From the NCBI GenBank assembly GCA_026393835.1, contig JAPKZK010000042.1, positions 1 through 42,443 on the forward strand: a DNA stretch of 42,443 bases, written 5' to 3'. The DNA is from Candidatus Aminicenantota bacterium. GTDB lineage: Bacteria; Acidobacteriota; Aminicenantia; UBA2199. A program made the position numbers and the translations under genes. The notes under the pieces were generated by a model. That model was not told the DNA's origin. It did not search any database and was given only the letters and a program-made list of their open reading frames with translations. This document shows positions 38,664 to 42,443 of the stretch, in pieces (position 1 is the stretch's first letter; each line of letters begins with the position of its first letter).

Positions 38664-39488
38664 TTAAACCTCCTTGTAAGAGATATCTTTATCTACCAGG
38701 CGCAATTTCAGCAGCAGCCGTTCCTTGCGGATATAATCCTGGAGGCGCTGCAGTTCCTTGCAGGAGCCCTTTTCGTCTAGTTCCACCATTTCGTAGAGCA
38801 GCCATTCGATTTTTTTCAGTAACCGGCGGGCGCTTAACAATTCGGGGTTGGAGAGGTCCTGGTTAAAATAGCGGTTCTTATTTAACAACTCCCGGACCCG
38901 CTGCCGGCTGGCCCCGCCGGACCAGGCGGCGGCGCCGTCTTCGTCGCACTGGCGCATCAAATCGGTCAGTAAGAGCTGGGTTTGCAGGAAATACCCCTGC
39001 ATCTCCCGCCGGGTCAGCGTCGTTTCCAGGCGGCTAATGAGTCCTTCGTCGCCGGGTTTAAAAATTTCCTCCAGCGCTAAAGGACGCTGGGGGGCGTGGT
39101 AAAACAGCAGATAACCGAGGCAGATGCCCAGGATAAAGACGCCCGCCATCGCAGGGACCGCCAGTTTCCAACCCAACGTCGGGAGGGAGAAACCCCATGA
39201 TGGCCGCCGAGCCCGGACGCGCTGCCGGGATTCATCGATACGAATGCCGCGGCTGATGTCCAGTGCGTTTTCTTCCCAATCGATGGTTTCCATAACCGCT
39301 TCGGCCGCGTCGCCCACGCGCCGGGTCTCGCTGTAAATCTCTTTGAGGATGGCGTATTCGCGGCTGCAGCGGGAACAGGTATGCAAATGATTTTCCATTA
39401 CCTTTGACCGCGGATCGGCGCCGGCCAGTTCCCCGGACAGGTAATCCATCATTATTTTCTTAATCTCTTTACATTTATATTCTTTCAT
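38664..39488 (-). CDS. Zinc-finger anti-sigma factor (membrane-anchored)
   Basis: 274 residues. The N-terminal zinc-binding anti-sigma motif is His34-x3-Cys38-x2-Cys41 (HLHTCSRC) with an upstream Cys6 and the usual MMDYLSGEL helix. One membrane helix follows (about 110-130, LAVPAMAGVFILGICLGYLLFY), then an extracytoplasmic helical domain of 140 residues (TRREMQGYFLQTQLLLTDLM). It should hold the ECF sigma factor encoded just upstream and release it on an envelope signal. It starts nine bases after the sigma gene stop, with only a weak ribosome binding site. Confidence 0.88.
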   Translation of the reverse strand: MKEYKCKEIKKIMMDYLSGELAGADPRSKVMENHLHTCSRCSREYAILKEIYSETRRVGDAAEAVMETIDWEENALDISRGIRIDESRQRVRARRPSWGFSLPTLGWKLAVPAMAGVFILGICLGYLLFYHAPQRPLALEEIFKPGDEGLISRLETTLTRREMQGYFLQTQLLLTDLMRQCDEDGAAAWSGGASRQRVRELLNKNRYFNQDLSNPELLSARRLLKKIEWLLYEMVELDEKGSCKELQRLQDYIRKERLLLKLRLVDKDISYKEV

Positions 39489-39497
39489 TTTGTCGCC

Positions 39498-40124
39498 CTA
39501 CCCAATCTCCATCCCTTTAACAGGTGCACGCATCAGCCGCTTGCCCAGGTTTTTCACGGCCCGGTGGTATTGGGATTTGACTGTTCCCACCGATATGTTC
39601 AATATACGGGAAATCTCTTCGTGTTTTAAATCGCTGTATTGTTTGAGCATGAAGATCATTTGCTGACGTTTTGACAGGCTCATCACGCATTTTCTCAGGG
39701 TATGCTTGAAATGCAAGCGGTCCATCTGGCTTTCAGGGTTGGTGGTTTCACGGTCCCGGTTTTCATAGAACTCATACAATTCCCTGTCGTCTGTTTTTTT
39801 CTTCTTGAATTTGCGGTAAAAATCGACGCACAAACGATAGGCGATGCGGTACACCCAGTTTTTAAAGGCAGTTGGACTGTCGTTGTCCGAATGTTCGAAG
39901 CGGTGGATCTTTTCGTAGACCCTTAAAAAAGTTTCCTGTACTATTTCCATGGCGTCATCCTTGTCCTGGAAGAACCCGAAAGCCAGTTTAAAGACTTTTC
40001 GTTGATAGAGGGCCACCAGTTCCGTAAAGGCATCGTGGTCCCCTTGCTGCACCTGGCGGATAAGTTCATTTTCCTTCCGGTTTTCGGCATCGTTCAACTC
40101 CTTTAATTCTTGTATTTCTTTCAT
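39498..40124 (-). CDS. ECF-type RNA polymerase sigma factor
   Basis: 208 residues from ATG 40124. Region 2 includes DAFTELVALYQRKVFKLAFGFF and DAMEIVQETFLRVYEKIHRF; region 4 includes LSKRQQMIFMLKQYSDLKHE and ISRILNISVGTVKSQYHRAV. It heads an operon with its anti-sigma factor and two exported proteins. The frame is open further to a TTG at 40151, but that stretch contains an extended -10 promoter (TGGTATAAT), leaving exactly six bases before ATG 40124, so a leaderless message from 40124 is more likely. Confidence 0.9.
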   Translation of the reverse strand: MKEIQELKELNDAENRKENELIRQVQQGDHDAFTELVALYQRKVFKLAFGFFQDKDDAMEIVQETFLRVYEKIHRFEHSDNDSPTAFKNWVYRIAYRLCVDFYRKFKKKKTDDRELYEFYENRDRETTNPESQMDRLHFKHTLRKCVMSLSKRQQMIFMLKQYSDLKHEEISRILNISVGTVKSQYHRAVKNLGKRLMRAPVKGMEIG

Positions 40125-40130
40125 AGTTCC

Positions 40131-40139
40131 ATTATACCA
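40131..40139 (-). promoter_or_regulatory. Extended -10 promoter of the ECF sigma operon
   Basis: TGGTATAAT on the minus strand (40139-40131), six bases before ATG 40124. No recognisable -35 17 bases upstream, which suits an extended -10. Confidence 0.55.
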
Positions 40140-40160
40140 GACCACAGGCAATCCAGTCGC

Positions 40161-40220
40161 TTAACTTAAAAAAAGCAGCGCTGCCATTAAAAAAATAATC
40201 AAAATCATCTTTTTTAACAT
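40161..40220 (-). CDS. 19-residue hydrophobic microprotein
   Basis: ATG 40220 to TAA 40161 encodes MLKKMILIIFLMAALLFLS, a lysine-tipped single membrane helix. AAGGAG (40233-40228) sits seven bases upstream, an ideal site. It lies 36 bases before the sigma gene on the same strand. Leader-peptide or small membrane-regulator roles are possible. Not supported by homology. Confidence 0.45.
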   Translation of the reverse strand: MLKKMILIIFLMAALLFLS

Positions 40221-40288
40221 CGTTCAACTCCTTGCTTCATATTAAAAACGGGGGCATTCGGAAAAAGGTTTACACCGGGAAAAATTTT

Positions 40289-40375
40289 GCCACCAAGAGA
40301 CTGCACACCAAGGCACCAAGGTTTTTTTTATGATAAGCCCCTTAGTGAACCTTTGTGCCTTTGTGCCTTGGTGGC
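40289..40375. repeat. Imperfect inverted repeat GCCACCAAG...CTTGGTGGC
   Basis: Left arm 40289-40321 (GCCACCAAG, then CACACCAAGGCACCAAGG) and right arm about 40340-40375 (CCTTAGTGAACC, CTTTGTGCC twice, CTTGGTGGC). Such GCACAAAG/CCTTTGTGCC repeats are scattered between genes in many bacteria. It lies upstream of the alpha/beta hydrolase promoter. Confidence 0.8.
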
Positions 40376-40391
40376 TTTTTTCATACCAGTG

Positions 40392-40420
40392 TTGTTTTGT
40401 TTCCCTGTTTACACTATAAT
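40392..40420 (+). promoter_or_regulatory. Promoter of the alpha/beta hydrolase gene
   Basis: TTGTTT (40392-40397), 17-base spacer, TATAAT (40415-40420). A start near 40427 leaves a 28-base leader with GGAGG at 40443-40447. Confidence 0.6.
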
Positions 40421-40454
40421 GATGCTTTCCAGTTTAAAACATGGAGGATATCGA

Positions 40455-41774
40455 ATGAAGACATCCAAAAAGGTTTTTGGGATTTTGATATTTGCAGCAA
40501 TTGCGGTCATTTCTATCGCGGCCCAAAATGCCCTTAAAAGTCCCACACCGTCCGCGGAAGTAAAAGATATAAAGAAATTATTAGAAACCGTTCGTTCAAG
40601 CGGCGTTCCCCAGGTATTTCCCTCTGACCAGACCAGGTATGCGGGAACAATGAAAGGGATATTCTATAAAGGGGCGCCCTATAAAGGGAAAAAAACCCGC
40701 GTATTCGCCTGGTACGGCATCCCGGAATTGAAGCCCGGCAAAAAATGTCCCGCCATGGTGCTGGTGCACGGCGGCGGGGGCACTGCTTATGAGTATTGGG
40801 TAAAACGCTGGAACAATAAAGGATTTGCCGCCATTGCCATCGATACCGGCGGCCGTATCCCCAGGCGGAACGATAAAAAAGTCAAAATAGGCTTCCATGA
40901 CAATCCCGGCCCTGACAAAGATAAAATATTCGTGCTGGAAGGCAATGATATCCAGGATCAATGGTCATATCACGGCGTCGCCGATGTTATCCTGGCAAAC
41001 TCGCTGATACGTTCGTTTCCCGGCGTGGACCCGGAAAGGGTTGGGGTAACGGGGATTTCTGTGGGCGCTTACCTGGCCTGTATTGCGGCGTCGGTAGACG
41101 ACCGGTTTAAGTGCTGTGTTCCGGTTTACGGCTGCGGTTTTTGGAATGAAGGGCCGCCCTGGGCCGCCAAACTGCAAGCCCTGGGAAACAATGGCCAGAA
41201 ATGGCTCGACATGTGGGATGTCTCTTTATATCTAAAAGATATTAAAATACCCATGCTGTGGGTATCTTTTGTCAATGATAAAAATTTCCCACTTCCCGCG
41301 CTGCAAAAGTCTTATAGTCTGCCTAAAGGTAAACAAACGCTCTGCATCCGGAGCGATTGGACGCATTCTCATTGGCAGGGGATGAAGGTTGGGGAAATAG
41401 CCGCTTTTGCGGAAAGCGTATTGGATAATGGAAAACCCCTGGCTGAAGTTTTGGAGCAAGGCCGGAACGGCAGCGAAGCGTGGTTAACTTTCGCTTCCCA
41501 GGTCCCGGTGGTTAAGGCGGTATTTAATTATACCACGGATTCGGGAGTATGGAAAACCCGTCGTTGGAAAGCGTTCAAAGCCAAATTAGACCCCGTGAAA
41601 AATAGGGTTACCGCCGCGATCCCCGGTGGAACGACTGTTTATTATATCCATCTTTTCGATGAGCGGAAGTTGATTGTCAGCGCCCCACATGTGGAACTTC
41701 CTCTTTCGGAGCTGCCTTTTTTTTCACATATGATAAAATATCACTGTGACCAGTCAAAAAAATCCACCCCGTAG
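40455..41774 (+). CDS. Secreted alpha/beta hydrolase (acetyl-esterase/dienelactone-hydrolase-like)
   Basis: 439 residues from ATG 40455, behind GGAGG. The frame is open up to 40287, but the promoter lies in that stretch. Signal peptide VFGILIFAAIAVISIAAQ. Hydrolase hallmarks: oxyanion strand MVLVHGGGGTAYEYW, nucleophile elbow GVTGISVGAYLACIA (Gly-x-Ser-x-Gly), acid region PMLWVSFVNDKNFPLP and catalytic His in SDWTHSHWQG. A beta-rich tail follows (TTDSGVWKTRRWKAFKAKLD, GGTTVYYIHLFDERKLIVS), similar to PhoPQ-activated or acetyl-xylan-esterase-type proteins. Probably an extracellular esterase or peptidase; substrate unknown. Confidence 0.85.
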   Translation: MKTSKKVFGILIFAAIAVISIAAQNALKSPTPSAEVKDIKKLLETVRSSGVPQVFPSDQTRYAGTMKGIFYKGAPYKGKKTRVFAWYGIPELKPGKKCPAMVLVHGGGGTAYEYWVKRWNNKGFAAIAIDTGGRIPRRNDKKVKIGFHDNPGPDKDKIFVLEGNDIQDQWSYHGVADVILANSLIRSFPGVDPERVGVTGISVGAYLACIAASVDDRFKCCVPVYGCGFWNEGPPWAAKLQALGNNGQKWLDMWDVSLYLKDIKIPMLWVSFVNDKNFPLPALQKSYSLPKGKQTLCIRSDWTHSHWQGMKVGEIAAFAESVLDNGKPLAEVLEQGRNGSEAWLTFASQVPVVKAVFNYTTDSGVWKTRRWKAFKAKLDPVKNRVTAAIPGGTTVYYIHLFDERKLIVSAPHVELPLSELPFFSHMIKYHCDQSKKSTP

Positions 41775-41792
41775 ATTTTTGCGCCTAAAAGA

Positions 41793-41828
41793 AAAAGGCC
41801 GGGATGGGGGAGGCGATCCCGGCCTTTT
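41793..41828. terminator. Bidirectional rho-independent terminator
   Basis: AAAAGGCCGGGAT (41793-41805) pairs with ATCCCGGCCTTTT (41816-41828) with a ten-base loop. A-rich and T-rich flanks allow it to work for the hydrolase gene and for the convergent surface protein gene. Confidence 0.88.
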
Positions 41829-41875
41829 GTTTAAATGGGAACGTATTCTATAATTAACGTTCGCTTATTAATGTA

Positions 41876-42443
41876 TTATAGTAACTCGAGTTTATCTACC
41901 CAACCGCAATCGGAACCACTGCTGGCGCTGCCGTCCTTGACATAGGTCCACTTGAGGGTATGGGCGCCGCTGGTAACGGTATAGGTTTTCTGCGCCCAGT
42001 TGACAGTTCCGGAAATCGAGGTTTTTAGGACGCCGTCAATGTAGAATCTCAGGTAATCGTAATTGGTTTCCGAGGAGACTTTCCAGTAGAATTTAACCGA
42101 GGTTTTACCGGTGATAGCGGTTTCCATGGAAGAGCTCTGGCTGTGGGTAATCACGGGGCTCTGGGCCGCGTCGCCGCCGTAGTAGGTAGTGGTGGTCTGG
42201 GAATACCAACTGCCGGTCCCCGACAGGGTAAAAGTCAAGCCGGGATAGTCTACTGCTTCGGCGATGGGGTCCGACGCCGGGGCCGCGATCTCGAGCTTAT
42301 CCACCCAACCGCAGTCGGAACCGCCAACGGTACTGGCATCCTTGCTGTAGGTCCATTTCAGCGTATGGGTCCCGGCGGCGATATTGTTCGATACCTGGGT
42401 CCAATCTACCGTACCGGAAATTTGGTTTTTCTGGACGCCGTCG
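41876..42443 (-). CDS. Partial surface protein with tandem beta-sandwich repeats (5' end outside window)
   Basis: The minus-strand frame is open from the right window edge to the stop at 41876-41878, so only the last 188 residues or so are seen. A GTG at 42304 is internal (WVDKLEI) and not a start. Two repeats can be aligned: GTVDWTQVSNNIAAGTHTLKW then SDCGWVDKLEI near the edge, and GTVNWAQKTYTVTSGAHTLKW then SDCGWVDKLELL at the end; between them is FYWKVSSETNYDYLRFYIDG. This is a lectin- or MAM-like beta-sandwich repeat known from large extracellular proteins; role probably adhesion or carbohydrate binding. Confidence 0.8.
   Translation of the reverse strand, partial: DGVQKNQISGTVDWTQVSNNIAAGTHTLKWTYSKDASTVGGSDCGWVDKLEIAAPASDPIAEAVDYPGLTFTLSGTGSWYSQTTTTYYGGDAAQSPVITHSQSSSMETAITGKTSVKFYWKVSSETNYDYLRFYIDGVLKTSISGTVNWAQKTYTVTSGAHTLKWTYVKDGSASSGSDCGWVDKLELL

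Noticed and set aside
40287..40454. Longer N-terminus for the alpha/beta hydrolase
   Set aside because: The stretch contains an inverted repeat and a -35/-10 promoter. ATG 40455 has a ribosome binding site and starts a proper signal peptide.

Overview
This is a bacterial chromosome segment, densely coded on both strands and interrupted by repeat-rich accessory stretches. The best taxonomic clue is a long secreted protein with the 'VWFA-related Acidobacterial domain' layout. Relaxed-lipobox lipoproteins, many GAF-domain proteins and AAA/PD-(D/E)XK and Rpn-type nucleases fit the same picture. I infer Acidobacteriota or Aminicenantes-like bacteria; no rRNA or marker gene here confirms it. The window opens inside one gene and closes inside another.

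Layout. 1-3002 (+): end of an unknown gene, a double-GAF protein, a gene broken by an in-frame TAA, and an Asp-box beta-propeller with a Pro-Thr tail. 3299-4633 (+): sulfatase-superfamily lipoprotein, convergent with a cytochrome bd-like/cytochrome c fusion (4726-7140, -). 7217-10432 (-): three glycosyltransferases. 10573-13537 (-): pyrE with a GAF partner, then three lipoproteins. 13573-13645 (-): tRNA-Thr(CGT). 13735-16239 (-): the VWFA-related protein. 16326-18101 (-): an FHA-GAF-sigma-54 activator, divergent from a three-module lipoprotein (18359-19507, +) that has a -24/-12 promoter with exact GG-N10-GC spacing. 19608-20429 (-): a secreted cyclase-family (metal-dependent hydrolase) protein.

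Accessory island, about 20.5-37.3 kb. It holds two PIN-domain toxin-antitoxin pairs, a 1474-residue nucleotidyl cyclase/NACHT/14-blade WD40 protein framed by inverted repeats and by decayed copies of its own 3' end, and an Rpn-like nuclease. Next come a 340-bp array of degenerate 20-21-bp units ahead of an XRE regulator, a GAF histidine kinase with a stand-alone receiver and a membrane protein, a nucleotidyltransferase toxin-antitoxin-like pair, and an AAA/PD-(D/E)XK protein. The domain combination looks like a defence/conflict island; this is inference.

37389-40220 (-) is an ECF sigma/zinc-finger anti-sigma operon followed by two exported proteins sharing a C-terminal module, preceded by a 19-residue hydrophobic microprotein. 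40455-41774 (+) is a secreted alpha/beta hydrolase. 41876 to the window end (-) is part of a repeat-built surface protein.

Three patterns cross gene boundaries. (1) A roughly 120-130-bp hairpin-rich element occurs at gene 3' ends and supplies the C-terminal codons of two proteins. (2) Five genes have a -10 hexamer exactly 6 nt before the ATG, which predicts leaderless mRNAs. (3) Two of the longest open frames 'start' at TTG codons that are really -35 boxes, so the true starts lie downstream.
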